The notes under the pieces were generated by a model. That model worked only from the letters and a program-made list of their open reading frames with translations, was not told the DNA's origin and made no database searches. Below are positions 8,009 to 16,301 of a DNA stretch of 64,000 nt, piece after piece. Made by a program: the position numbers and the translations under genes. How positions within the stretch are numbered: the stretch's first letter is position 1; every line of letters starts with the position of its first letter. The DNA comes from Xanthobacteraceae bacterium (GTDB lineage: Bacteria > Pseudomonadota > Alphaproteobacteria > Rhizobiales > Xanthobacteraceae), in assembly GCA_019750915.1 (NCBI GenBank), contig JAIENY010000022.1, positions 1-64,000 of the forward strand, in the 5' to 3' direction.

Positions 8009-10192
8009 ATGTTCGACTTCTCGACCGGCCGCAGCGGTTACGATCGCGTGCTGGCAGCCGTTGCAGCTACTTTCCTGCTGACCGGAGCAGCATCGCTGGC
8101 CCATGCCCAATCAGCTCCCGCGAACGCATCCGATGCTGCCATCGACGCAGCGGTTCCCAAGCCGGATACCTCCATCGTGCCACCACCGACCGCAGCCGAT
8201 GTGAAGGCCGATACGTCTAAAACCGATACGTCCAAGGCGGATACAACCAAGACAGACGCGAAAGCCGACGTTAAGAGTGACGCCCCGAAAGCCGACACCG
8301 CGCAGGCCGTAACGCCTCCAGCCGAGACGCCCAAGGTCGCCGAAACGCCTGCTGACGCGTCCAAGCCCGCCGCTGACGCGTCCAAGCCCGCCGATGCTCC
8401 GAAGGCGGACACAGCCAAGACCGAGACACCCACCAGCACGGATGCTCCGAAAGCCGATACCGCAGCCGCTCCCGTCGCTGCTCCGCAACCCGCGGTCGCC
8501 GTTCTCGATCCGTTTGGCGAAAAGCTGCGCGACCTGATCGCGGACAAGGGATCCCGATATTTCGAGCGCAAGGCCGAGCGGGCCGCGGTGGAAGCCTTTT
8601 ACAAGGACCGCAACTACACGCCGGCATGGACCAATGGCGCGGCCGCGACGGCTGTCGCCACCAGCGCGATCGCCCGCCTGAAGAAGGCTGGCGAGGACGG
8701 CCTTGACCCGAACGATTATCCGGTGCCTGATTTCGCCGCCGCGTCGACGCCCGACGCTCAGGCCGACGCCGAATTGAAGCTGACCGAATCGATCCTCGAT
8801 TACGCGCGGCAGGCCCAGGCCGGGCGGATGCATTATTCGCAGGTCAGCGGCGACATTCAGTATCCGGAGCACTATCCCGATCCGGCTCAGGTGCTGACCA
8901 ACATCTCGACCGCCAAGGACGCCGATACGGCACTCGACAGCTACAATCCGCCGCAGAAGCTCTATCAGGAGTTGAAAGCGAAACTCGCCGACCTGCGCGG
9001 CAAGACCGAAGAGACATCGAAGATCGCTGGCGGTGAAGCACTGAAGTTCGTGAAGGCGACCAAAAAGAATCCGAACCCGGATCTGATGGACGATCCGCGC
9101 GTCCCGGCGCTGCGCGCCAAGCTCGGCGTGAAGGAAAATACATCCGACACCCACTACGATGCCGACGTCGCCGCCGCGGTGCGCAAATTCCAGGACAACA
9201 ACGACATCAAGCCAACCGGGATTCTGGACAGCCGGACCGTTGCTGCGATCAATGCACCGAAGAACGACCGCAAGGTCGATATCGTCCGCGTCAACATGGA
9301 GCGCTGGCGCTGGCTGCCGCGCGACCTCGGCGCGCCGGCGATCGGCGATGCCTACGTCATCCTCAATATCCCGGATTACACACTGCAGTTGATGCAAAAC
9401 GGCCAGCCGATCTGGAAAACCCGCGTTGTTGTCGGCAAACCCGGCGTTCACGCCACTCCGCTGCTGACGGAGACGATGAAGTTCATCACCGTCAACCCAA
9501 CATGGAACGTGCCGCCTTCCATCATCTACAAGGAATATCTGCCCGCCTTGCAGCAGGATCCGGACGTGCTGAACCGCATGGGCCTGAAGATCGAACGCAA
9601 CCGCGACGGCAGCATCCATATTTCGCAGCCGCCTGGTGAAGGAAACGCGCTTGGCCGCATCCGCTTTAATTTCCCGAACAAGTTCCTGGTCTATCAGCAT
9701 GACACGCCGGACAAGAACCTGTTCGCCAAGGAGGAGCGCGCCTATAGCCATGGCTGCATGCGGGTCCAGAATCCGGATCAATATGCCGCAAAGCTGCTCA
9801 ACGTCACTTTGCCGAATGAGCGCTACACCCCCGAACGCATTCGCGGCATGTACGGCAAGGGCGAAGTGAACATCAATTTCCCGACGCCGATCCCGGTCAA
9901 CCTCACCTACCAGACGGCCTTCGTCGATGACGCTGGCAAGCTGGAATTCCGCAAGGACATCTACGGCCGCGACGCGACCATGATCTCGATCCTGAAGAAC
10001 AAGGGCGGCAAGAACCTCGAGGCCGTGATCTCCCACGCCCAGCCGAGCTACGCAAAGCCAACCGGACCGATCAATATTCCGGGCGACACCTACGCGCAGC
10101 AAAGTTCCGGTCCGAACTTCTTCGAGCGTTTGTTCGGCGGCTTCCAGCAGCAGCCGGCGCCGCAGCCGGTTCGCGACCGCCGCTATCGCTAA
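8009..10192 (+). CDS. Periplasmic L,D-transpeptidase (YcbB/LdtD-like)
   Basis: This 727-aa exported enzyme is predicted to form 3-3 cross-links in peptidoglycan or attach proteins to it. In order it has a signal peptide (LAAVAATFLLTGAASLAHA), a roughly 130-residue Ala/Lys/Asp/Thr/Pro-rich linker with repeats such as KADT and DASKPA, the scaffold region of YcbB-type enzymes, a peptidoglycan-binding repeat (DVAAAVRKFQDNNDIKPTG), and a YkuD catalytic domain. The catalytic motif SHGCMRV, with its active-site Cys, lies near residue 583. It ends with a perfect-stem terminator. The disordered linker probably spans periplasm. Confidence 0.95.
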   Translation: MFDFSTGRSGYDRVLAAVAATFLLTGAASLAHAQSAPANASDAAIDAAVPKPDTSIVPPPTAADVKADTSKTDTSKADTTKTDAKADVKSDAPKADTAQAVTPPAETPKVAETPADASKPAADASKPADAPKADTAKTETPTSTDAPKADTAAAPVAAPQPAVAVLDPFGEKLRDLIADKGSRYFERKAERAAVEAFYKDRNYTPAWTNGAAATAVATSAIARLKKAGEDGLDPNDYPVPDFAAASTPDAQADAELKLTESILDYARQAQAGRMHYSQVSGDIQYPEHYPDPAQVLTNISTAKDADTALDSYNPPQKLYQELKAKLADLRGKTEETSKIAGGEALKFVKATKKNPNPDLMDDPRVPALRAKLGVKENTSDTHYDADVAAAVRKFQDNNDIKPTGILDSRTVAAINAPKNDRKVDIVRVNMERWRWLPRDLGAPAIGDAYVILNIPDYTLQLMQNGQPIWKTRVVVGKPGVHATPLLTETMKFITVNPTWNVPPSIIYKEYLPALQQDPDVLNRMGLKIERNRDGSIHISQPPGEGNALGRIRFNFPNKFLVYQHDTPDKNLFAKEERAYSHGCMRVQNPDQYAAKLLNVTLPNERYTPERIRGMYGKGEVNINFPTPIPVNLTYQTAFVDDAGKLEFRKDIYGRDATMISILKNKGGKNLEAVISHAQPSYAKPTGPINIPGDTYAQQSSGPNFFERLFGGFQQQPAPQPVRDRRYR
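8351..8392 (+). repeat. Tandem 21-bp repeat inside the L,D-transpeptidase linker
   Basis: Two identical back-to-back 21-bp units begin GCTGACGCGTCCAAGCCC and encode ADASKPA twice. They sit in the low-complexity linker coding region, which is also rich in imperfect KADT-type units. Such repeats can change copy number by slippage without breaking the frame. Confidence 0.85.
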
Positions 10193-10507
10193 CGGGCTCG
10201 GAGGCGGAGGTTCCCCCGCCAGCGACCGAAATCGCTTCATGGAATCAAGGCTCCGCTTGCGCGGAGCCTTTTTGTTAACCAAACCCGCCTTCGTTCATCA
10301 ACCCGCGTGTGTATTCCTTAACGATCGGCAATCTTTCGCCATACTCACCCCGTTAGCTCTCCGATCAGGTGGTCGGGGACGGGGGTAAATTTCCGTTAAC
10401 TGGCAATCGTTACACCCGGTTTACCGTCTCTGCTGCGTGGGGCAGCGGAGAGGCTTCTGGAGCTTCGGCTCCCATGCCTGAGCCCAGGCTCAGGTCCAGA
10501 CTTGGGG
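10193..10507. other. Intergenic gap between the transpeptidase and DUF882 genes
   Basis: This 315-bp gap begins with the transpeptidase terminator and then must contain the promoter of the DUF882 gene. An 8-bp inverted repeat with a 2-nt loop, CCTGAGCC-ca-GGCTCAGG, lies at 10477-10494, about 14 bp before the start codon. I see no gene in the gap. Confidence 0.45.
10247..10274 (+). terminator. Rho-independent terminator after the L,D-transpeptidase gene
   Basis: A perfect 10-bp stem AAGGCTCCGC / GCGGAGCCTT with a TTGC loop is followed by TTTTG. Confidence 0.85.
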
Positions 10508-12124
10508 ATGTTTTTTTTGGTGGCGGGCGGACTTCCACGGGGATTGAAGCTTTCTGTTGCGCGCAAGAACAGCGCGCGCGTCGGGATGGCCGCTGCGCTG
10601 CTGTTGTTTGCCGGCGCGGGCGCCGTGCATGACGCCACCGCCAGCAACGACACCCGCACGCTGTCGTTCCATCACACCCATTCCGGCGAAGACCTCACCG
10701 TCACCTTCAAGCGCAACGGCCGCTACGATGACGCCGCGCTGAACTCTCTCAATCATTTTCTTCGCGACTGGCGCACGCAGGATCAGACGGTGATGGACCG
10801 TCACCTGTTCGACATCCTTTGGGAAGTCTATCGCGACGTCGACGCCAAGCAGCCGATCAACATCATCTCGTCGTACCGCTCGCCCCGGACCAACGCCATG
10901 CTGCGCCGCCGCTCCGCGCATACCGGCGTGGCGCGCTTCAGCCAGCATATGCTCGGCCACGCGATGGACTTCTACATTCCCGGTGTGCCGCTTGAACAGA
11001 TTCGCTTCGCGGGGCTTCGCCTGCAGCGCGGTGGCGTGGGCTTCTATCCGACATCGGGATCGCCGTTCGTGCATCTTGATACCGGCAATGTGCGCCACTG
11101 GCCGCGCATGACACACGATCAGCTTGCGCGCGTGTTCCCGGACGGCAAGACGGTTCATCTGCCGTCAGACGGCGTGCCGCTGCGCGGATATCAACTCGCA
11201 CTGGCCGAGATTCGAAATCGCAAGGGTGACGATGCCACCAGTACGAAGCCCGGCTTCCTCACCGCCCTGTTAAAGGGCAAGCAAACCGACGATGATGACG
11301 AGAGCGGCGCAGCGCCGCCTGCCGCTGCGCAGACAGCCGACGCCGCAGCGTCTAACATCACCAGACCCGGCCTTATCGCCGCCGCGGCGAGCGCGGTGAA
11401 GGACAAAATCGCCGAGATCGTGCCGCTGCCGCGCGCCAAGCCGGTCCGTACCGAGAGCTATCAGGTCGCGTCCGCCGCTTCCCTGCCCGTGCCTGCGACC
11501 GCTCCGTTGCCTGCGGCAAATCGCCCTCAAAGCATGACGGACATCATCAATGCCCGTGCGTTCTGGGATGAGTCAGCCACAACGCCGAAGCCGGCGACAG
11601 CAGAACAGATCGCGGCCCTTCGTGCACGCAACACAGCCAACGCCGAGCCGCTGTCGACCGCGTCGCTGCCCAGCAAGGTCGCGAATGCGATGGCTTACGT
11701 GCCTCCAGGAGCGCTCGACCGCAGCAAGATCGTCACGGCAAGCGCTCCTCTGCCGCCCAATCATTTCGGTGAACTGGCGCGAGGCCCGGTGGGGACGAAT
11801 GTGAAGACCATCGTCAGCAAGGCGCTGCACGGCCAGCCCAGTTCTTTCACGACCATGGCGAAGGTCGTAGCGGCACGGCAGGTCAGCGTCATGTGGACGC
11901 GCGCGATGATCCTGGCACCGGACACCAACACCTCGCTGCAGGCCTCATATCTTGGTGATCAGGACATGACCGTGATGACCGAGCATTTCGCCAAGCCGAC
12001 GCGCGCGGTGACGATGACATTCTCGGACGATCCGCAAATGGGCGTGGCTTGCGACCATTTCTCCGGCTCGGCCATCGCAGGCGTATCAACGACGAGCTTC
12101 GTGAAGACCGCGTCACTGCGCTAG
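10508..12124 (+). CDS. DUF882 / M15-like (YcbK-type) exported protein
   Basis: This roughly 538-aa protein has an N-terminal hydrophobic segment (VGMAAALLLFAGAGAV) followed by a DUF882 (Peptidase_M15_2) domain. The domain carries NIISSYRSPRTNAML, the zinc-ligand region HMLGHAMDFYIPG and the later FVHLDTG, as in M15-type peptidoglycan peptidases. Residues after about 230 are Ala/Pro-rich and unassigned, though family members usually end near residue 200-250, so the C-terminal half is an addition. I chose the ATG at 10508; the track begins two codons earlier at TTG. Together with the upstream transpeptidase it suggests a cell-wall role. Confidence 0.88.
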   Translation: MFFLVAGGLPRGLKLSVARKNSARVGMAAALLLFAGAGAVHDATASNDTRTLSFHHTHSGEDLTVTFKRNGRYDDAALNSLNHFLRDWRTQDQTVMDRHLFDILWEVYRDVDAKQPINIISSYRSPRTNAMLRRRSAHTGVARFSQHMLGHAMDFYIPGVPLEQIRFAGLRLQRGGVGFYPTSGSPFVHLDTGNVRHWPRMTHDQLARVFPDGKTVHLPSDGVPLRGYQLALAEIRNRKGDDATSTKPGFLTALLKGKQTDDDDESGAAPPAAAQTADAAASNITRPGLIAAAASAVKDKIAEIVPLPRAKPVRTESYQVASAASLPVPATAPLPAANRPQSMTDIINARAFWDESATTPKPATAEQIAALRARNTANAEPLSTASLPSKVANAMAYVPPGALDRSKIVTASAPLPPNHFGELARGPVGTNVKTIVSKALHGQPSSFTTMAKVVAARQVSVMWTRAMILAPDTNTSLQASYLGDQDMTVMTEHFAKPTRAVTMTFSDDPQMGVACDHFSGSAIAGVSTTSFVKTASLR

Positions 12125-12150
12125 TTCAATCGGCTTCTACCGGATTCAAA

Positions 12151-12181
12151 CGGGCGGCACGATCCACGACCGTGCCGCCCG
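12151..12181. terminator. Bidirectional hairpin between convergent genes
   Basis: An 11-bp stem CGGGCGGCACG / CGTGCCGCCCG with a 9-nt loop lies between the DUF882 gene and the convergent permease gene. It has no strong U-run on either side, so termination efficiency is uncertain. Confidence 0.5.
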
Positions 12182-12190
12182 TTGCATAGC

Positions 12191-13510
12191 CTAATTTCGC
12201 AGACCGAGATCACGGCCTCGCGTCTCGGGAGAGCACAGCAACGCAACCGTCGAAATAACCGAGCAACCGATCAGCCAGAGCGCGATCAACCAGGGACTGC
12301 CCTGCGCGTAGGCCACCGCAGCCGTTGCGATCAGCGGCGAGGGACCACCGGCCACAATAGCGACGAGCTGCGCACCGATCGACATACCTGAGTAACGAAC
12401 CTGCGGTGGAAAGAACTCGGCGAAATACGCAGCTTGAGGTGCGTACATTGCGCTCCATCCGACCGCCAGCGCGATGATGATCGCAAGTGCGATCAGCGCT
12501 GGCTGCCCGGTCTGAATCAGCCAGAAGAACGGGAAGGCGAACAGGCCCGTGAAGATCGCGCCCGCCAAAAATACCGGCTTGCGGCCGATCCGATCGGTGA
12601 GGCTTGCAAAAAACGGAATGGTGAACACCGTCGCGATCGCCGCGATCACGACAGCACCCAGGATCGCGTTCTCGCTCACATGAATGTATTTCGTCGCGTA
12701 AGTCAGACTGAACACCGTGAAAATGAAGAACGAGCCGTTCTCGGCGAAACGGGCGCCGATCGTCAGCAGCACCATCTTCTTGTTGTTGCGGAAAACCTCG
12801 CCGATGGGAAATTTATTGATCTCTCCCTTTTCCTCAAGGTCGGTGAAAATCGGCGTCTCATCGATCGCCATTCTGATTAACATTCCAACCGCAACCAGGA
12901 CGATGCTGATCAAAAACGGGATGCGCCAGCCCCATTCATAGAACTGATCGGCCGTGAGCGATGTCAGCATTGCCATCACGCCGGTCGACAGCACCAACCC
13001 GACCGGAACCCCAAGCTGGGGCCAGGCGCTATTCCAGCCGCGGCGGTCGGCGGGCGAATGCTCTACAACCATAAGCACCGCGCCACCCCATTCGCCACCG
13101 AGTGCAAGTCCTTGTGCGACGCGCAACACCGTCAGCATCAATGGTGCGGCTACGCCGATCTGCGCGTAGGTCGGCAACAGTCCAATCAGGAAAGTCGAAA
13201 GCCCCATAATCGTGAGCGTGACGATCAGCACCGTTCGCCGACCAATCCTGTCGCCGAAATGACCGAAGATCATGCCGCCGAGCGGCCGCGCAATGAAGCC
13301 GACAGCGAACGAGCCGAACGCTGCCATCGTACCAATCAGGGGAGTGGCTTGTGGAAAGAACAGTTTGCCGAACACGAGCGCCGCGGCGGCGCCGTAGATA
13401 AAGAAATCATACCATTCGATGACGGTACCGATAAAACTCGACAGACGGGCCTTTCTCAGCATCGATCGGCGATCGACAGATTCGCCCACGCGCGCGTATT
13501 GCATGACCAT
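12191..13510 (-). CDS. MHS-family MFS transporter, probable haloacid permease
   Basis: This 439-aa transporter has about twelve hydrophobic segments. The N-terminal signature RKARLSSFIGTVIEWYDFFIYG and the loop FGHFGDRIGRRTVLI are typical of the metabolite:H+ symporter subfamily (ProP, ShiA, KgtP). GGGAGG precedes the start MVMQYARVGE. It lies 73 bp downstream of the dehI-like gene on the same strand. Characterised haloacid permeases such as Deh4p of Burkholderia are MHS members encoded beside dehalogenases, so uptake of 2-haloacids is the best inference. Sequence alone cannot exclude another small carboxylate. Confidence 0.9.
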   Translation of the reverse strand: MVMQYARVGESVDRRSMLRKARLSSFIGTVIEWYDFFIYGAAAALVFGKLFFPQATPLIGTMAAFGSFAVGFIARPLGGMIFGHFGDRIGRRTVLIVTLTIMGLSTFLIGLLPTYAQIGVAAPLMLTVLRVAQGLALGGEWGGAVLMVVEHSPADRRGWNSAWPQLGVPVGLVLSTGVMAMLTSLTADQFYEWGWRIPFLISIVLVAVGMLIRMAIDETPIFTDLEEKGEINKFPIGEVFRNNKKMVLLTIGARFAENGSFFIFTVFSLTYATKYIHVSENAILGAVVIAAIATVFTIPFFASLTDRIGRKPVFLAGAIFTGLFAFPFFWLIQTGQPALIALAIIIALAVGWSAMYAPQAAYFAEFFPPQVRYSGMSIGAQLVAIVAGGPSPLIATAAVAYAQGSPWLIALWLIGCSVISTVALLCSPETRGRDLGLRN

Positions 13511-13542
13511 TGCACCCTCCCTGTGTTTCCTCAGAAGAAGAG

Positions 13543-13575
13543 CGGCGCCGGCTGTTTTGTTTTTTTCCGGCGCCG
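13543..13575 (-). other. Intercistronic hairpin between the dehI-like and permease genes
   Basis: A perfect 9-bp GC stem (CGGCGCCGG / CCGGCGCCG) encloses a 15-nt T-rich loop (A-rich in the minus-strand transcript) in the 73-bp gap between the two cotranscribed genes. No U-run follows, so I read it as a processing or stabilising hairpin or partial attenuator rather than a full terminator. Confidence 0.5.
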
Positions 13576-13583
13576 GCAGTCAT

Positions 13584-14489
13584 TTATTTCGTGTATTTGT
13601 TCTCCGTCGCGTCCTCGGCGTTGGTGAACGCCTGCTTCAACCGGATAATCGCGATGGTGATATCGGCGATGAAGCGGTTGTACATGAAGAGAATACCGGT
13701 CAGACCGGCGACCTGCTCCGCCGACAGTTTGTCGGTGAGGTCGCGCCATGCGACACCGGCCACGTTGTCAAAGCCCTTAATGTGCTCACGCGCGATCTTG
13801 CGGATACGGCGCGCCGTCTCATCATATTCGGCTGACAGCACGACGGGTTGGAGCGAATCCTTCAGGGCGAGTTCCAAATAATCGGGCCAACGTCCCAGCA
13901 CGCGGTAGTCGCTGGCCGGTCCATGATGCAATGATGCATCGCGCACATCGCGAAGGATGGTCTGGGTTCGATCGTCGGCCTGGTCCGGATCGAGCAGATG
14001 GAATTTCTTGACGCCTTTAGGTAGACCGTAAGGGATCCGCTCTGCATCGCGGCCAGAGAGCTTCGCGCTGTTGCGCCCGCCCGCGTTGCGTTCATGCCAT
14101 GCCTCGTTGAAAGCGGTAATCAGGATCAGGTATTTCGGGTTACCGTAATTCAGCAGATCAAGTGCGGTCTTCAGCTCCTCGATCTCCGCGTCCTTCCAGC
14201 CCATCGCCTTCAGCTTGGGGGTCGGGTTCGGCATCACCGGCCCCGGAACGATCGAGTTCAACCGGACGAGATCAGCGCCGTCTTCCGCGTAGCGTGTTGA
14301 GATGTTTGGTTTGAGCGCCGCCCACGTCTCCGGAATAAAATGCGGAAACTGCGACATTACGCGGATACCAAATGCCACCCATGGCACGCGCAAGGTGTTG
14401 TGGATGTCTTCATAGACCTCGGCCAATTTGCCGGATGCCTGATGGTGATCCACCTGCGGAAACTTCGCTAATATAGGCCTATCAAGCAT
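13584..14489 (-). CDS. dehI: 2-haloacid dehalogenase, DehI family (group I)
   Basis: This 301-aa protein closely resembles DehI of Pseudomonas putida PP3, which hydrolyses both D- and L-2-haloalkanoic acids with inversion and without a covalent intermediate. I recognise TLRVPWVAFGIRV, LLNYGNPKYLILITA, LHHGPASDY and LTGILFMYNRFIADITIAII. Asp194 in PASDY corresponds to the water-activating Asp of DehI (Asp189), and the Asn residues in NYGNPKY to the active-site Asn region. The start is ATG at 14489, with GGGAGG about 8 bp upstream. It heads a two-gene unit with the permease and is divergent from a TetR gene across a palindrome. Substrate range is inferred. Confidence 0.93.
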   Translation of the reverse strand: MLDRPILAKFPQVDHHQASGKLAEVYEDIHNTLRVPWVAFGIRVMSQFPHFIPETWAALKPNISTRYAEDGADLVRLNSIVPGPVMPNPTPKLKAMGWKDAEIEELKTALDLLNYGNPKYLILITAFNEAWHERNAGGRNSAKLSGRDAERIPYGLPKGVKKFHLLDPDQADDRTQTILRDVRDASLHHGPASDYRVLGRWPDYLELALKDSLQPVVLSAEYDETARRIRKIAREHIKGFDNVAGVAWRDLTDKLSAEQVAGLTGILFMYNRFIADITIAIIRLKQAFTNAEDATENKYTK

Positions 14490-14515
14490 AACCAAGTCCT
14501 CCCGTTATTTTTTTG

Positions 14516-14544
14516 ATACGATACGATACAGTTTCGTATCGTAT
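14516..14544. promoter_or_regulatory. 29-bp palindromic operator between the dehI-like gene and tetR
   Basis: Centred on 14530, the sequence is a palindrome with only one mismatched pair. It is built from GATACG and its complement (left GATACGATAC, right GTTTCGTATC) and flanked by additional ATAC/GTAT. It lies 27 bp before the dehI start and 69 bp before the tetR start. Size, symmetry and position are those of a TetR-family operator controlling both divergent units. The two half sites are themselves iterated (ATACG repeats), which would fit binding of one or two dimers. Confidence 0.75.
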
Positions 14545-14612
14545 TGCAGCCTGCTGCAACTTTCAATATATTTCAGTGAAGATTCTTCAGGTGTCGTGAA
14601 TTAGACAATGCC

Positions 14613-15242
14613 ATGCGCGCACAAACAGGTTTTTCAACGAGATCCCGCACTGCAAGAACCGAAACCAAAGGTTCGGGCTCCGGACGTCCACGCGATCCGA
14701 AAGTCCACAATGACATTTTGAAAGCAGCAAGCGCGATCCTGCTCGAGGAAGGGTTTCGTTCGCTCACGATGGAGCGGCTGGCGGCCCGTGCCGGAGTTGG
14801 AAAGACTACCGTCTACCGGCGATGGTCTTCGCTGTCCGAGCTCGTGGTCGATCTGCTCGACGAAGCCAACAACGCGTGGCCGATGCCGCAAAAGGAATGC
14901 GACAGCATTGAAGAGGATTTGCGCACGCTCTATCGCAACTGGATTTCCGGCATGAACGGGCCGGGAAAGATCATTCCCATGCTGATTGCGGAAAGCGTGC
15001 AGAATGAAGAGCTGGCGTCTCTGCTCCACAAGCGATTCTTTTTGCCCAGACGCCATCTGGCGATAGCCCGGATCGAACGAGCCAAGCAACGCATGGAAGT
15101 TCCGGCAACGATCGACTCGCGTACGGTCATCGACCTACTGATGGGACGGATGTGGTATCGCCACCTGATCACGGGCGCTAAGGTCCGGCTTGAAGACGAG
15201 GACAAGGTCGTCTCGGTTCTTCTCGGTGGAATAAAGATGTAG
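14613..15242 (+). CDS. TetR/AcrR-family transcriptional regulator
   Basis: This is a 209-aa repressor-type regulator. After a basic, probably flexible N-terminus (RPRDPKVHNDILKAAS) there is a TetR helix-turn-helix, LTMERLAARAGVGKTTVYRRW (about residues 50-70). An all-helical ligand/dimer domain follows with no close match that I recognise. It is divergent from the haloacid dehalogenase-permease unit, with a strong palindrome between them, so it probably represses that unit and itself, with a haloacid or product as inducer. The best-known dehI (P. putida PP3) is controlled by a sigma-54 activator instead, so TetR control would be a different arrangement. Confidence 0.9.
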   Translation: MRAQTGFSTRSRTARTETKGSGSGRPRDPKVHNDILKAASAILLEEGFRSLTMERLAARAGVGKTTVYRRWSSLSELVVDLLDEANNAWPMPQKECDSIEEDLRTLYRNWISGMNGPGKIIPMLIAESVQNEELASLLHKRFFLPRRHLAIARIERAKQRMEVPATIDSRTVIDLLMGRMWYRHLITGAKVRLEDEDKVVSVLLGGIKM

Positions 15243-15261
15243 TGCGGGCGACGCACTAACC

Positions 15262-15711
15262 TCAAACCTTCGGTTTCGTCAAATCCTGCAGCCGTTTTAA
15301 CTCCTCGGACGGGAGTGCGGCGTTCCACTCGGCTTCCTTGCCATGCTCCGGTAGCACGCGACCGAATTCGATCATCTGGCTTGGCGGCAATTCGGAAATG
15401 TAAACCCAGGTCTGGTTGTCCTGAAAACCTGATGCCGCAGCGACTGACTGACGCAACTCCGTCATCAGCTGCGCCTTGATCTCCGGCGGTCGCCCCGAGC
15501 GGATGTGGCCATGAACGTAAATCTGCTCACCGGAAAACGGCTGGCCGCCGAGAAACCAGTTCCCCGGACGCATCTCGTTGATCAGTACCTGCGCAAAAAA
15601 CGCGGGCGCACCTGTGGCCTCGGCGTGCGAACGGGTTACAGCGGCGGCGACATCGGCTTTCTGGACCGGTGTCAGGCGGCCCTCACTGACGGTCACAATA
15701 TAAGTCGGCAT
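15262..15711 (-). CDS. Tautomerase-superfamily protein, cis-3-chloroacrylate dehalogenase (cis-CaaD)-like
   Basis: This 149-aa protein, beginning MPTYIVTVSEGRLTP, aligns along its whole length with cis-CaaD, a trimeric hydrolytic dehalogenase that converts cis-3-chloroacrylate to malonate semialdehyde. Counting from the processed Pro1, all six residues reported as essential in cis-CaaD are in register: Pro1, His28, Arg70, Arg73, Tyr103 and Glu114. Other matching stretches are FFAQV, GGQPFSGEQIYVHGHIRSGR and TWVYISELPPSQMIEFGR. The homologue Cg10062 keeps the same six residues but has poor cis-CaaD activity, so function is not settled. It is convergent with tetR, 19 bp away. GGGAGAG precedes the ATG. 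Confidence 0.85.
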   Translation of the reverse strand: MPTYIVTVSEGRLTPVQKADVAAAVTRSHAEATGAPAFFAQVLINEMRPGNWFLGGQPFSGEQIYVHGHIRSGRPPEIKAQLMTELRQSVAAASGFQDNQTWVYISELPPSQMIEFGRVLPEHGKEAEWNAALPSEELKRLQDLTKPKV

Positions 15712-15827
15712 CGATCTCTCCCGCTGCGCGACGATGCCGGATCTTCATCGGGGCCTCAGCGATGAGGGCGGCATCCTCAGTACCTGCCGTCAGGTTGCTC
15801 GGACGGCGTTTCACAGCAACACGTCGA

Positions 15828-16301
15828 TTATTGTTTCTGAATGGAAACACTCATGCCGCTGAGGTCGAAATCGAACGCGACGCCGAGCTGTTTTCCTTCC
15901 AGTGTCAGCACCACGCCCTTGGCGTTGCGCATCTGGATTGCGCGGCCACCGGCACCGACCGCTATACCGGCGCCGAGCGCAGTATAAATGCCCTCGATGT
16001 CTGTGGGGTGATGCATATTTCGCGCGGTGCCGACCAGATCGGTCGATGATCCGCCAAACGTCAGGCCCCCGCTGATGCCGCCGATGCGGAAGGGATAGAT
16101 TTGGTCACGAAAAACCAGGATTCCGGATCCGGCTTGCGCGCCGATGAACCATCCCGCCTTGAAGAACTTGAAACGAACGGTGCCGGTGTCGGCATGAGCC
16201 GGAAACATCCCCGCAAGGGAAAATGCAGCTGCGAGAGCGAAAAGCCGGGTTCTTGTGAAAACGCGAGTCCGCTGGCGAGTGAGCATCTTGATCGCATTCA
16301 T
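15828..16301 (-). CDS. Exported glycine-rich protein of unknown function
   Basis: This 157-aa protein has a signal peptide (TRLFALAAAFSLAGMFPAHA). The mature region alternates glycine-rich beta-like stretches: GSGILVFRDQIYPFRIGGISGG, a segment with TDIEGIYTALGAGIAVGAGG, and a C-terminal GVVLTLEGKQLGVAFDFDLSGMSVSIQ. I do not recognise a named family with confidence. The pattern suggests a small secreted beta-sheet protein. I took the ATG at MNAIKMLTRQ, with GAAGG about 8 bp upstream; a TTG and an ATG further upstream are alternatives. Confidence 0.75.
   Translation of the reverse strand: MNAIKMLTRQRTRVFTRTRLFALAAAFSLAGMFPAHADTGTVRFKFFKAGWFIGAQAGSGILVFRDQIYPFRIGGISGGLTFGGSSTDLVGTARNMHHPTDIEGIYTALGAGIAVGAGGRAIQMRNAKGVVLTLEGKQLGVAFDFDLSGMSVSIQKQ

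Noticed and set aside
8111-10282. 723-aa minus-strand ORF opposite the L,D-transpeptidase
   Set aside because: It is long only because the opposite strand of a GC-rich gene lacks stops; the plus strand has a signal peptide and the complete SHGCMRV catalytic motif.
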